Shown: positions 34,634-44,000, numbered from the stretch's first letter. The stretch is 64,000 nt of DNA from CAIYYO01 sp049299895 (GCA_049299895.1 JBAQYF010000010.1:43053-107052); one strand, 5' to 3'. Notes: generated by a model not told the origin, from the letters alone. A program made the numbers and translations.

Positions 34634-37336
34634 TTATTCTTTCAGGGCGTTCACTATCTCGGGTTTTAGTCCGGGGAATTTCTTCATGTATTCCTCCCTT
34701 TCTTTTTTCAGGTCCGCTACCATCCGGTCTATGTCCTGCTGTGGGTAGAATTTCTGGGGGTCGTATTTGCCCATGTCGACTCCTTCGACTGCTTCAGGTA
34801 CGAGCATCCCGAAGTAGGGGTCTTTCTTCCATTTGATGGTTCCGCGCACTATCCCTCTTATGATGGATGCCATCTCGTTTATCTCTATCCGCTTAACCTT
34901 CTGTTTTACGATGCGATTTCCTTCGGCGTCTTTCTCTATTATTTCCCCTACGCCTCCGGTGTTCAGGAGGTAGCAGTGTATCTTCTCGGGGTACTTTTTT
35001 ATGAATTCGTAGAATCGGTTCCCTTCCTCCGCCTTGCTTCCCACGATGAATGGGTTTGTTCCCACTTCCCGGACTGATTCACCGGCTCTTTTGGGGTCGC
35101 TTCCGGAGGTCTCGATGGATTCGCCGAGCATGAATATCGCTGCTGCCTGTTCCAGCGTGAGTTTCGCTGCGATAGGTGCGACAGTGTGCCTTCTTGTGAT
35201 GAAAGCCATTATGACGCCGTCCAGTTGATCGAATGAGGGGAGGTCTACGCTCTTTGCCTTGTATTCTCCGAAGTCGTCCCTCTGCATGATGCCTCTTCCG
35301 TTCCCGGTGAGTGTTTCGTCTCCGAAGTATACTTCTCCCTGGTAGTCTACTACGACGTTTTCGAAGACTGCCTTGGGGGTTGTAACCGCGTTGTATATGA
35401 GGGGTTGTATCTCGGGGTTTATTCCTTCGGTCTTCAGGTAGAATCCCCTTTCCGTTCCGAGGGCCGAGAGGTCGTTTCTGAGGAATACTACGTCGTCTTG
35501 TGCTATCTCTATTCCTTCTCCGGGGAGGTTCAGGCCGTGATTGTGGCAACTGTGGGTCGTTTTGCCGGTCGCCGTGAGGCCGAATATCATCATGCTGTAA
35601 CGCTTTATCTTTTTGGTCTTCGCGTCCTGGGCTTTTATTATCTTTGCGCCTGCGTGCAGGCCGAGCATTCCCTGTTCTTTTGCGTGCCACATGGCCATAC
35701 GCAGGAATCCTTTCTTCGCTTCTCCGTAGTAGTCCGATCCGAGGACGAATGTTACGCCGGCTTCGGGGAAGACTAGTATCTGGCGGTCTTTTTCCTGCCA
35801 TTCGGGTATGTAGACTACATATTCTTTGGGGCCTTTTGCGTTTTTGTCCGGCTCAAAGAGCGTCTGGTTTATCATGTGGGCGAGCCTTACCATCTCCTTC
35901 CTGTGGGTCGATACGAATAGGGTGCAGTAGGGGTTGAAATAGGGGTTTTCTCCCATGGTCCGTTCGGTGCATACGAATGGTGCCTTGTTCAGGTATTCCT
36001 TGACCTCGGCCATGGTCTTGGGCAGGTTCTTGAGTATTTCTTTCTGGCGGGGGTTTAGTTTCTCCAGGGCAACCTTGGGAGAGCCGACGTATACTGTCAG
36101 GCCTGCGCTGCGGTTCTTTACCGTCGATACGAAGTTGTAGTTCCCGAACTTGGTCCTAGTACCGTATTGCTCCGCCGCATTCTTTATCTCTTCGGAGGAC
36201 AGGTGTTTGACGTTGGGCATGTCGTACATGCTTTCAACGAAGCAGCGCAGATCCTTTATGTCGATCAGGGATTCCAGGTCCATCGGTTTCTCTGCAGGCG
36301 CTTCCTTTTCGGCGTAGGGCTTGGAGTATTCCTTGTTTATGAGTATTTCCCTGAGCCTTTTCTGCACTTCGAACAACGGTTTGGCAGTGTTTACGCTGTA
36401 GCATGATACGAACTTGAAGAGTTCCTTGAAGAAATCCGTCTGCAGTTCGTCCCTGTCGGAATTGACTATCATCCGGTGGGGATTGAAGAATGAGGGCTTG
36501 CTCTTCTGCATGAGGGTGAGTGCTTCATCCGGCGAAAGCCTTTTTACCAGTTCTGCATGGCTTTTATCCGGGTTGAGTATGAACATGGTCTTGATCCTTG
36601 TCGTGTCGACGTATTTCTCTTCCCCGCCTATCCACCAGGGGTCCAAGATTACGTATTCTCCGTCCGTCCTGCATTTCTTGAATATGTCTTTGAGCCTTGT
36701 GCTTATCTTCTCGACGTCTTTCTTTATGTAGAAGGTCTTTTCGGATACGTGAGTCGACATCCTGCCTTTCTGTCCGCCGAGGTGCTCCACGTATATCAGT
36801 TCGTCGGAGTGTATCCTCGCGCGTTCCAGCTCCATGAGGAGGAACGTGTGGGTGTATTTGCCTGCGCCCGGGGGGCCTGTTATGACGACTGCTTCGCCGT
36901 TCACGTCGATAAGCGAGCCTCGTATGAAATGGGTGTCTTTCTTTCCCTCGGAGATGTCCGCAAGTATCCCCATTGCCATTGACCTCACTTCGGAGTATGA
37001 ATCGACGTTGAACAGGATGCCTGTCTTGCTTTCAGGGTTGTAGTAAGCGGAGGGCTTCGTATCCGCTATGCCTTTGACCGCATACACTACCGCATGCGGG
37101 CTCAGGTTATGGTCTGCAGCCGCAGGAAACCAGTTCTCCTTCCAGAAGTCGTAGAAATGCTGCTCGTTCGTGCGAAGCTGTATTATTATCCCGTTGATGC
37201 TCGCGTTCCAGACATAGAGGGAATCATAGCCAAGGTAGAGATCGGCGAATTTTACGAGTTCGTTCTTTTTTACCAGGCTTATGCCGTAATCCCTGCTAAT
37301 TCCAGTGGAACTAGCTGCTTTGTTGTTTTTTTCCAT
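34634..37336 (-). CDS. pckA: PEP carboxykinase (ATP-type) with extra N-terminal HPr-kinase-like domain
   Basis: A 900-residue protein, well above the roughly 530 usual for ATP-dependent PEPCK. Residues about 370-900 are the PEPCK: GSDYYGEAKKGFLR near 533-546, kinase-1a loop GLTATGKTTHS at 586-596 with Lys592, and kinase-2 QDDVVF at 613-618. It interconverts oxaloacetate and PEP. Residues about 90-330 contain a second P-loop, GEAVVITGPPGAGKYTHT (147-164, Lys160), followed by ARIHSDELIYVE, which parallels the HPr kinase/PEPCK nucleotide site; GxxGxGK is intact but the usual Ser/Thr after Lys is Tyr161. The gene begins 31 nt after rps8e. Whether the extra domain is catalytic or regulatory is unknown. 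Confidence 0.93.
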   Translation of the reverse strand: MEKNNKAASSTGISRDYGISLVKKNELVKFADLYLGYDSLYVWNASINGIIIQLRTNEQHFYDFWKENWFPAAADHNLSPHAVVYAVKGIADTKPSAYYNPESKTGILFNVDSYSEVRSMAMGILADISEGKKDTHFIRGSLIDVNGEAVVITGPPGAGKYTHTFLLMELERARIHSDELIYVEHLGGQKGRMSTHVSEKTFYIKKDVEKISTRLKDIFKKCRTDGEYVILDPWWIGGEEKYVDTTRIKTMFILNPDKSHAELVKRLSPDEALTLMQKSKPSFFNPHRMIVNSDRDELQTDFFKELFKFVSCYSVNTAKPLFEVQKRLREILINKEYSKPYAEKEAPAEKPMDLESLIDIKDLRCFVESMYDMPNVKHLSSEEIKNAAEQYGTRTKFGNYNFVSTVKNRSAGLTVYVGSPKVALEKLNPRQKEILKNLPKTMAEVKEYLNKAPFVCTERTMGENPYFNPYCTLFVSTHRKEMVRLAHMINQTLFEPDKNAKGPKEYVVYIPEWQEKDRQILVFPEAGVTFVLGSDYYGEAKKGFLRMAMWHAKEQGMLGLHAGAKIIKAQDAKTKKIKRYSMMIFGLTATGKTTHSCHNHGLNLPGEGIEIAQDDVVFLRNDLSALGTERGFYLKTEGINPEIQPLIYNAVTTPKAVFENVVVDYQGEVYFGDETLTGNGRGIMQRDDFGEYKAKSVDLPSFDQLDGVIMAFITRRHTVAPIAAKLTLEQAAAIFMLGESIETSGSDPKRAGESVREVGTNPFIVGSKAEEGNRFYEFIKKYPEKIHCYLLNTGGVGEIIEKDAEGNRIVKQKVKRIEINEMASIIRGIVRGTIKWKKDPYFGMLVPEAVEGVDMGKYDPQKFYPQQDIDRMVADLKKEREEYMKKFPGLKPEIVNALKE

Positions 37337-37367
37337 GCGGGAACACCCTGGAACGACTAAAAATAGA

Positions 37368-37721
37368 TCAGATAGAAACAGCGTTTATGACACCGTCTTG
37401 ACCCGGCCTGGAGGAAACCTTTACTTCGATCTCTTTCCCTTCGGGGGTCTTGACCTTCAGGACCGCACCCTTAGTAATGACCCTACGCCTTGTGAAGTCC
37501 TTGTTTGCGGGGTTCTTTATCAGGTCGACTATCTTGCATACGACGTATTTGCCGGCTACGTTGACGTTGACTTGATCGGACGTTATCAGTTTAAGCTTGC
37601 TTGAACCGCCCTTTGTGCGCACGGTTTTCTTCTTTTCCGCGCCTATGGTCGTCTCGGCGGGTTTTCCGCCCGTGTTATAGTTCCGCTTCTTCCTTGCTAC
37701 AGTGATTTTTCCGTGATACAT
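37368..37721 (-). CDS. rps8e: Ribosomal protein eS8
   Basis: A 117-residue small-subunit protein specific to archaea and eukaryotes. The basic N-terminus ARKKRNYNTGGKPAETTIG, the central IVDLIKNPANKDFTRRRVIT and the C-terminal SSRPGQDGVINAVSI are diagnostic. Slightly shorter than common archaeal S8e at the N-terminus. It precedes the PEPCK fusion gene by 31 nt, so translation and PEPCK expression may be linked. Confidence 0.93.
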   Translation of the reverse strand: MYHGKITVARKKRNYNTGGKPAETTIGAEKKKTVRTKGGSSKLKLITSDQVNVNVAGKYVVCKIVDLIKNPANKDFTRRRVITKGAVLKVKTPEGKEIEVKVSSRPGQDGVINAVSI

Positions 37722-37829
37722 TTTAGCTACCTATCTAATAAGGATTTTGGATTAAATAAATAGGAATAGCAGGCCAGATGACCGGTCAATGGTCGCCGGC
37801 CACCTGTAGCGCCGTTACCGCCCGGATCC

Positions 37830-39239
37830 TCAGGGTTTTACATAGAATATCCAATACTTTCCGGGAGCGCCCGTAGTCCGGGTCGCATTCCTGGGGAAAA
37901 CAGACGGGTGCAGGCCGTCGGTGCAATTCACAGTCCATCCGTACATCCCCTCCGGAACGCCGTAAAGGGTATCGTGATTGACCTCATTTGCATTTACTCC
38001 GATCAAAGTCTTATCGGCCTTCCAGGTACTTGAGACATTGGTAAAAAGAGTGCAATTAAGCTTGCTTGAATGATCGTCGCTTACGATGAAACGCAGAGTG
38101 ACGGCACGGGTAAAAGGAAGTGTTGTAGTTGTCGTAGTTGTTGTAGCATGCGGCAAGGACGTAGTAGAGGATGCCTGCGAGGTTGTTGAAGCACGGGTTG
38201 TTGAAGCGAGGGTGGTGGAAGGGGTGGTAGTAGTGGTACAGTCTATCACGTTAACGGCAACATTCGGGGTATAATCGCCGAACCATTCCACAGATTCACG
38301 CAGCATCCTCCACTGGAAATTATAGGTACCGACTGCGGCCGGCGCAGCAACGGTGAAACTGAAAGACTTGGACGCACCAGGGCCGATAGAATCATAAGAA
38401 GACAAATAAACCCGCCCAGTACCCCAAATACCGTTATCCTGAGGATTCTGAGAACCAAGCCGGTAATCCCCGGAAGCAGTCCACGTAGTAGTCCCCGTAT
38501 TCTTCATAGTCACGCTAACCGCATAAGACTGCCCCTTACACATAGACGGAACAGACTGGGAAACAAACTGGGCATTATTCAACAAGGGAACAGTAGTAGG
38601 AGGAGCAGTTGTAGGAGGAATTGTAGTAGGAGCAGCACAACTAGAAACCCTGATATTAAAGGTAGTTACAGCAACCCACCCGCGTCTTTCACCCCCGCAG
38701 GGACGCGAAGTGGAAGATGGGTGATTAGGGCATAGGTAACAGGCGGGACATCCTTCATCGCGAAAAGCCCTTACGTAGTCCAGATAAACGATATAGTCTC
38801 CAGGGTTATTGAAGGTGTAGACATTCATGGAAGAGCCGCTAGGCCCGTAAGTAAAAGGAATAGCACATGATGTGGAGAAAACATAAGCCCTGGTCGGATT
38901 CCTGAGAAGAGTGTGAAAATTCGATGCAACAGACAGCATACTTCCGCCGGAGTATACCCAAGCATACATGTCCATGGGTATTGTCGTACTCATTTCATTG
39001 TCACATTCATATTTAAAACTTTTTATGTTGGAAATAGTCATGGAAGTACCGGGGCAGACGACATAAAAACCGTCCTGTGTAGTATAAGGCTTGCTGAAGC
39101 CAGGCGTATACGTAGGATTTCCGCGCTGCATGGTAAAGGTATGACCACCTTCGCTTTTTATCTTACAGTAATCGATAGCATTTACCATTACGCCGCATGA
39201 CAGAATCAACAAGACCAGTAAACCCCCCCGTGTGTTCAT
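37830..39239 (-). CDS. Secreted protein with NBR1-type Ig domain and Thr-rich linkers
   Basis: A 469-residue exported protein. Signal segment about 1-21; an N-terminal Cys-containing domain to about 205; a short Thr/Pro linker; a four-tryptophan NBR1-like Ig domain (about 222-335) with TTWTA, WGTGRVYL, FQWRML and EWFGDY; a Thr-rich linker (about 338-376); and a C-terminal Ig-like module with LNCTLFTN and PEGMYGWTVNCTDG. The last two modules recur in the protein at 40701-43919. No membrane anchor is visible at the C-terminus. It overlaps the preceding gene by 4 nt, so it belongs to the same operon. Many NxT/S sites suggest N-glycosylation. Confidence 0.8.
   Translation of the reverse strand: MNTRGGLLVLLILSCGVMVNAIDYCKIKSEGGHTFTMQRGNPTYTPGFSKPYTTQDGFYVVCPGTSMTISNIKSFKYECDNEMSTTIPMDMYAWVYSGGSMLSVASNFHTLLRNPTRAYVFSTSCAIPFTYGPSGSSMNVYTFNNPGDYIVYLDYVRAFRDEGCPACYLCPNHPSSTSRPCGGERRGWVAVTTFNIRVSSCAAPTTIPPTTAPPTTVPLLNNAQFVSQSVPSMCKGQSYAVSVTMKNTGTTTWTASGDYRLGSQNPQDNGIWGTGRVYLSSYDSIGPGASKSFSFTVAAPAAVGTYNFQWRMLRESVEWFGDYTPNVAVNVIDCTTTTTPSTTLASTTRASTTSQASSTTSLPHATTTTTTTTLPFTRAVTLRFIVSDDHSSKLNCTLFTNVSSTWKADKTLIGVNANEVNHDTLYGVPEGMYGWTVNCTDGLHPSVFPRNATRTTGAPGKYWIFYVKP
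38109..38243 (-). repeat. Thr-codon low-complexity tract
   Basis: ACN-rich triplet runs (GTN on the plus strand) encode the poly-Thr/Ser linker of the surface protein. Codons vary, so the tract is kept by amino-acid selection rather than by simple slippage alone. Confidence 0.8.
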
Positions 39240-40678
39240 TTTTTCTTTTTCCTCTTTTTAGACACTACCAGAATGATAACAACAGCAGCCAGGACAACCA
39301 GGATATATGGAACGTAATCAACGCCCTTACCGGGAACCTCCGGCTCAGCGACCTGGCATACGTTACCAACGCAATCCCCACCCGGAACACAACCACAGTC
39401 AACACAGCAATTCACGGAATCCTCGCTCGCACCGCACACCCCGTCACCGCAATATCCCTGACTTGCAAACTTGGACGAATCCACCAGATAACAATACCTG
39501 TCAAAAAGGACGCCGGACGCAGACTCGACCTGCGAACACACCTCGAAGAGCTTAAGCTCGCCTGCCGAGGAAAAATTAAACGACTCGAACACTTCAACAG
39601 GATAAGACAGCCCGGACAGCTCCGGAATGACCGACGAATCAGTATACATAGTCTTACCTCCAGAATTAATGTAAACAGACACCTTGGCATCCGTAGTCAC
39701 TGGATTGGTATAAGAATCGGGGGATGGACCGACCAACACCATTATCCGGCCCAAATCGCCCGCGCCATAATAATAATTATCCACCGCCATCTTGCGAATA
39801 CGCGCAGTCTCCCCTTTGACGACGATTCTGCTGCGATAAATAGAAACAATCCGCCCAAAAGAATCTTTTAGTTCAAGCCTGATAGCATACGCGCCGGACC
39901 GGGCAGGAGCCGCAAAAACAACACTTGTCAAAGCCTGCGAATCGTTTATCTGACTTGGCGTAACCGGGTAATCCCCGCTCCAGTATAGATCGTCTGAAAC
40001 AACGCAAGCCGTATCGTCCCACTCGCAAACATAAACAGAAAGAACCAAACCGTTCAATGAATAGATCCCGGAATCGCCAGCTATCAAAACCGCGCCCTCG
40101 ACCGCAGAGTCTGCATCCACGCCGGGACCGGCCTGACCGGACTCATTCACAAACAAAGAACCGGACCTAGAGATCGCAGCATAAGGAAAACTCCCCGTAC
40201 CGGCGACGCTAAAACCTTGTGATACCGGAGACAAAAAGATATGAGGCAAACCCACGATACCGGTCCGATCGGTTTTCAAATAAACATTCAATGAATAATT
40301 ACCGGACGCAAGATCAGAAGGTATCTCATAACTGAACGGCACCGTAACCCCGCCCAGGGGGGGCAAATTGATATCCCGTATAATCTTCTCATAGAATATG
40401 TTCTCAGTATCGGAACCGGGCTCGCCACCCGTCGCAACCTCGACAACAAGGTAGGCGCCGACTATTGGAAATTCTTCCATGTTGCTCATGACATACGCGG
40501 TGCTGAGATTTTCTCCGGCGGAATAAACACTTTTATCCAAAGAATAATACAAATCTCCCTTGTATAATGGATTATCGGAAAAATAATCATCCTGAGTTTG
40601 AGCTAAAACAGGCGATGAAAAAAACGTTACTGCCAGGATAAATAAAACCGCATAGGAAAACTTTTTCATTTTATTCAT
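39236..40678 (-). CDS. Membrane-anchored surface protein with Ig-like domains and Cys-rich stalk
   Basis: A 480-residue protein with signal peptide (about 1-26, ending VLAQ), several beta-sandwich regions (for example YSLDKSVYSAGENLSTAYVM and AVDNYYYGAGDLGRIMVL, both reminiscent of extracellular Ig-like repeats), a Cys-rich segment CGDGVCGASEDSVNCC common in archaeal surface proteins, and a C-terminal membrane helix (about 453-473) ending in SKKRKKKK. The topology is type I, with the basic tail inside. It lies between two NBR1-Ig protein genes (22 nt before, 4-nt overlap after) and is the only one of the three with an evident anchor, so it may hold the complex on the membrane. Confidence 0.72.
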   Translation of the reverse strand: MNKMKKFSYAVLFILAVTFFSSPVLAQTQDDYFSDNPLYKGDLYYSLDKSVYSAGENLSTAYVMSNMEEFPIVGAYLVVEVATGGEPGSDTENIFYEKIIRDINLPPLGGVTVPFSYEIPSDLASGNYSLNVYLKTDRTGIVGLPHIFLSPVSQGFSVAGTGSFPYAAISRSGSLFVNESGQAGPGVDADSAVEGAVLIAGDSGIYSLNGLVLSVYVCEWDDTACVVSDDLYWSGDYPVTPSQINDSQALTSVVFAAPARSGAYAIRLELKDSFGRIVSIYRSRIVVKGETARIRKMAVDNYYYGAGDLGRIMVLVGPSPDSYTNPVTTDAKVSVYINSGGKTMYTDSSVIPELSGLSYPVEVFESFNFSSAGELKLFEVCSQVESASGVLFDRYCYLVDSSKFASQGYCGDGVCGASEDSVNCCVDCGCVPGGDCVGNVCQVAEPEVPGKGVDYVPYILVVLAAVVIILVVSKKRKKKK

Positions 40679-40700
40679 AATTTTGTAATCATAAGGCTAA

Positions 40701-43700
40701 TTAGAATTTATTGTATATGTTCCCAAGTTCCGAGGTGCTTGTCCCGACGAAGAATACGCCTCCGCCCCTGGCGGCTATGCCAGTAAGGGACGTTGTCGCC
40801 TGGGTGCAGCCCGTAGCAAAAGGCGCATCGAACATCCCTATGGTGTATATCTTGACCCCTCCCGTGAATGCCTTGTTGGTCGCATCGGCGTCGGCTAACG
40901 CCTGGTCCAGACCCCAGAATGAGACATAGTCACCGCACCCAGTCCAGAAACCTCCTTCCAGTGCCGCGCAAGTACACGTGTTCCCCATCACGCTGTATTG
41001 GCCCGAACTGCATGCTAAGTGGCCAGCCTCGTCCATATACCTGCCATTGGCTTTGCCGCATGAACTCGCTTTACTGCAGCAGTCTAAATACGAACTCCAG
41101 AGATCCACCGTATCCATGGTAGGATAATTTCCTACGCATCGCCTGTTGTTGACGCCGTCGGTCATGAATATGATGTACTTGTTCTTGGACGGACTGGAAC
41201 TCTCAAGCATCTTCCTGGCCCTCCTGATACCGCAGGAGAAACAAGTCGACTCTCCCAATGGACCGTCTGCAACATATGCATCCACCTGCGTCTTTAGATA
41301 ATTGGCGTTGCTGCTGAGCCCCACGGTATAAGGAGCGCCGGAACTGGTGATACGCGAGAATGCGACCAGCGAGATACTGTTGCCTGCTCTGCTCAGCACC
41401 CGGTCTATGAAACCCTTGTTAAGTGACTTGACATAGTCTATTCTTCTCGGATTGTTGCCAGAGACGTTCGTACAACCCCCCGTAGCCCCGTTCAGGCAAG
41501 ACAACATGCTCTCCGAAAGATCAGTTACGAGAACGACGTCCGAGTTGCCCGGTATGATGTATGGAAAAGTTGTCGTGGTAGTCGTGGCGATGGTCGAAGT
41601 CGTAGTGGTTGTCGTAGTAGTGGTAGTAACCGGACAAGTCCAGGTCTCTTCCAGGCAATTGTTGGCCTCGTTTGATTCGGGAACGACATGCCCGCTGTCG
41701 GCGCATACCCGCACAACGTCACTGGCGCCGGAACATACCCAGCCATAGCTGAATGATTCCTGGCGGGAGGCGCCCGCGGCAATGGCCGCATCATTGTCTT
41801 CGAGGACAAAAGAACCGTCAAGGGTCAGAGACGACCTGGTGACTGCAGCGCCGGTACCTCCCTGATTTTGGAGATTGTAATAGATAGTGCTACCGACAGA
41901 CCAGATATCGGAGATCACCAGATCGGCCTGGGCCGGGAGAGTAGTGGTAGTCGCAATCGTAGTACTCGTGGTCGTAGTAGTTGTTATAGTAGTGCTCGTG
42001 GTAGTAGTAGTTGTGGTCGTAGTAGTGCCCGGAGCTTTTATATAGAATATTCTATATTTTTTCCCCGGGATATCGGGGGAGTTGTGTACTCCATTGAACG
42101 CGTAAGCAGACGGGCTCATCCCATCCGTGCAGTTAACGGTCCAGCCGTACATACCCTCTGGAACGCCGGGAAACACAACACGGTTAACCACTAGTTTATT
42201 CACTCCGGGATAAAACGCGTTTATCCAGGAACCGGAAATATTCGTCCACAACGTGCAGTTATAGTTGGATGATCCTTCGCCAGTCACATTATACTTCAGG
42301 AACACCGTGCGGGAATACATTGTCGTAGTCGTCGAAGAAGACGTGGTCGTAGACGTAGCGGACATAATGCCGGGACACCACCATCTCTCTTGGTAGCAGT
42401 TATTGTCCTCGGTTACTTCGCCTGCAACGTTTGCAGCATCCGCGCAGACCTTCCAATAGAAGAAATGCCCCGGCGTAGGGCAATCGTACAACCCCAGCCA
42501 TTCCTGGCTGCTGGTTGCCGCCGGCAGGGCTACGACGTCATCAACTGAGTTACCCAGGGGATTTAGGCCCGGGTCAAGCCAGGATACATACGACTGACTC
42601 GCACCGGCAGCGGATCCGCCGATGTTCCTGATGCTGTAAAAAAGATTCCCCCCGGAAGCAGAACTGCTTGAAGTAGGATCAGGAAGCATGTTCCCGTATT
42701 CGTCTACGAGGTATATATCGTCTATGGTCAGGTCGGGCAGCCCGGGAAACGTCGTTGCAGTGCAAAGGTTCACGCCGACGACAACATTGGGCGTGGTCGC
42801 ACCGAACCATTCAACGCCTTCGCGCAGCATCCTCCACTGGAAATTCTGGTTCCCCGCAGCCGACGGAGTAACGGTGAATACGTAATCCTTGGTCTGCCCG
42901 GGCGCAATCGAATCTGACGGGGAAAGTAGAACGCGGCCAGTTCCCCAGAAAGGATTATCCTGCGGATTCTGGGAACCCAGCATGTAGGAGTTTGCCGCAG
43001 TCCAGGTCGTGCTCCCGGAATTTCTCACCGTAACAGTTACATTATAACTGCTGCCAAGGCACATAGGATTCGGAACGCTCTGGGACACGTACTGAGCATC
43101 GTTGCCTGAGCACTGGACGGTCCTGGGGCCGGGAGACAAAAGAGGATTTATACCGGAGGGGATGTTTATCGCGTAGGCATAAATAGTATGGGATACGCCG
43201 TCCTTAAGAGATGCCGGCAACAGAAAACCGAAACCGTGACCGGCAATGCCTCCGCACTGCGCGGCAACGCCAGCATCCCCCGGCTGATCTGCGGTCGCAG
43301 AACCGATGAACGATCCCGTACCTGCCGGACCGTCTGCGTAGAAATGGACGGATAAAGCCTGCGAATAATCGTTCGGATCGCACGCCCATCCTGCTACGCT
43401 GCCGCAGTCGGCGCCGTCGAAATATCCTTTGGGGGTGTCCAGCACGTTGATGACGACGTTGGGAGTGAGTACGCCGAACCATGAGACTCCCTCTTCAACC
43501 ATCTTCCACTGGAAGTTGTAAGAGCCCGCAACAGAAGGAGCGGTTATAGTGAAAGAGAAGGTCTTGCTTGAACCGACCCCTATCGTTTCTCCGGCATCCA
43601 GAGGCACGCGGTTCATACCCCATTGCGCGGTGTCCAGGGGATTCTGGGAACCGAGCTTGTAGTCCGGATACGCCCAAGCCTCATCGGAACCCGAATCTCC

Positions 43701-43919
43701 GCTGCACTCAACGCAACTCATGCAGAGTTCGCAGCAGGGTTCGGTTTCGCATACCTGCCGGTTTTCCGGATTCAGCATGGTCACGGATGCGGCCGCAATA
43801 TCGTTGACGTACAATGTTGCCGGAACGCTCTGGGAAACGAAGTGAGCATCGTTGCGGGCGTATGATGCGCTCACTGCGAGTAACAGGCATAACAAAACAA
43901 ATGTACGGAAGTATCTCAT
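40701..43919 (-). CDS. Large surface protein: NBR1-type Ig, CARDB-like domains and von Willebrand A domain
   Basis: A 1072-residue secreted protein. Order: signal 1-21; NBR1-Ig domain 23-160 with a Cys-rich insertion near 57-75; a GYFDGADCGSVAGWACD domain 164-270; a second NBR1-Ig domain 273-384 (TTWTA, WGTGRV, FQWRML, EWFGAT); CARDB-like domain 395-515; Ser/Thr linker; Ig-like module 535-628; poly-Thr linker; CARDB-like domain 664-765; Thr linker; vWA domain about 795-1072 with MIDAS D800-L-S802-E-S804 and FMTDGVNN near 920. vWA domains bind ligands through a metal; with the Ig units this suggests an adhesin or surface-complex subunit. No C-terminal anchor. First gene of a three-gene operon. 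Confidence 0.82.
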   Translation of the reverse strand: MRYFRTFVLLCLLLAVSASYARNDAHFVSQSVPATLYVNDIAAASVTMLNPENRQVCETEPCCELCMSCVECSGDSGSDEAWAYPDYKLGSQNPLDTAQWGMNRVPLDAGETIGVGSSKTFSFTITAPSVAGSYNFQWKMVEEGVSWFGVLTPNVVINVLDTPKGYFDGADCGSVAGWACDPNDYSQALSVHFYADGPAGTGSFIGSATADQPGDAGVAAQCGGIAGHGFGFLLPASLKDGVSHTIYAYAINIPSGINPLLSPGPRTVQCSGNDAQYVSQSVPNPMCLGSSYNVTVTVRNSGSTTWTAANSYMLGSQNPQDNPFWGTGRVLLSPSDSIAPGQTKDYVFTVTPSAAGNQNFQWRMLREGVEWFGATTPNVVVGVNLCTATTFPGLPDLTIDDIYLVDEYGNMLPDPTSSSSASGGNLFYSIRNIGGSAAGASQSYVSWLDPGLNPLGNSVDDVVALPAATSSQEWLGLYDCPTPGHFFYWKVCADAANVAGEVTEDNNCYQERWWCPGIMSATSTTTSSSTTTTMYSRTVFLKYNVTGEGSSNYNCTLWTNISGSWINAFYPGVNKLVVNRVVFPGVPEGMYGWTVNCTDGMSPSAYAFNGVHNSPDIPGKKYRIFYIKAPGTTTTTTTTTTSTTITTTTTTSTTIATTTTLPAQADLVISDIWSVGSTIYYNLQNQGGTGAAVTRSSLTLDGSFVLEDNDAAIAAGASRQESFSYGWVCSGASDVVRVCADSGHVVPESNEANNCLEETWTCPVTTTTTTTTTTSTIATTTTTTFPYIIPGNSDVVLVTDLSESMLSCLNGATGGCTNVSGNNPRRIDYVKSLNKGFIDRVLSRAGNSISLVAFSRITSSGAPYTVGLSSNANYLKTQVDAYVADGPLGESTCFSCGIRRARKMLESSSPSKNKYIIFMTDGVNNRRCVGNYPTMDTVDLWSSYLDCCSKASSCGKANGRYMDEAGHLACSSGQYSVMGNTCTCAALEGGFWTGCGDYVSFWGLDQALADADATNKAFTGGVKIYTIGMFDAPFATGCTQATTSLTGIAARGGGVFFVGTSTSELGNIYNKF
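41562..41632 (-). repeat. Thr-codon low-complexity tract
   Basis: Encodes the Thr linker just before the vWA domain of the 1072-residue surface protein; mixed ACN triplets. Confidence 0.75.
41936..42032 (-). repeat. Thr-codon low-complexity tract
   Basis: Encodes the long poly-Thr linker between the Ig-like module and the second CARDB-like domain of the 1072-residue surface protein; mixed ACN triplets with a few Ser and Ile codons. Confidence 0.75.
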
Positions 43920-43949
43920 TTTAAGATAAAGTTATTATTAATTAATAAT

Positions 43950-43972
43950 AATAGGAGTATATTTATATATGC
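43950..43972 (-). promoter_or_regulatory. TATA-rich promoter of the surface-protein operon
   Basis: On the minus strand AAGCATATATAAATATAC lies about 35-50 nt before the start of the 1072-residue protein. It shares the 103-nt divergent region with the promoter of the YDG-repeat gene at 44023. Confidence 0.5.
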
Positions 43973-43989
43973 TTTTTATCGGGTCCCCT

Positions 43990-44000
43990 GATTTATATAC
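43990..44000 (+). promoter_or_regulatory. TATA box for the YDG-repeat gene at 44023
   Basis: GATTTATATAC ends about 23 nt before the ATG at 44023, the spacing expected for a leaderless archaeal transcript. No ribosome site precedes the ATG. Confidence 0.6.

Noticed and set aside
37094..37360. Plus-strand frame overlapping the PEPCK start
   Set aside because: It is a shadow of the minus-strand gene, with no ribosome site or family likeness.
38109..42032. GTA/GTC triplet arrays as CRISPR or satellite DNA
   Set aside because: They are short, imperfect and in frame as Thr codons of the surface proteins; there are no spacers.
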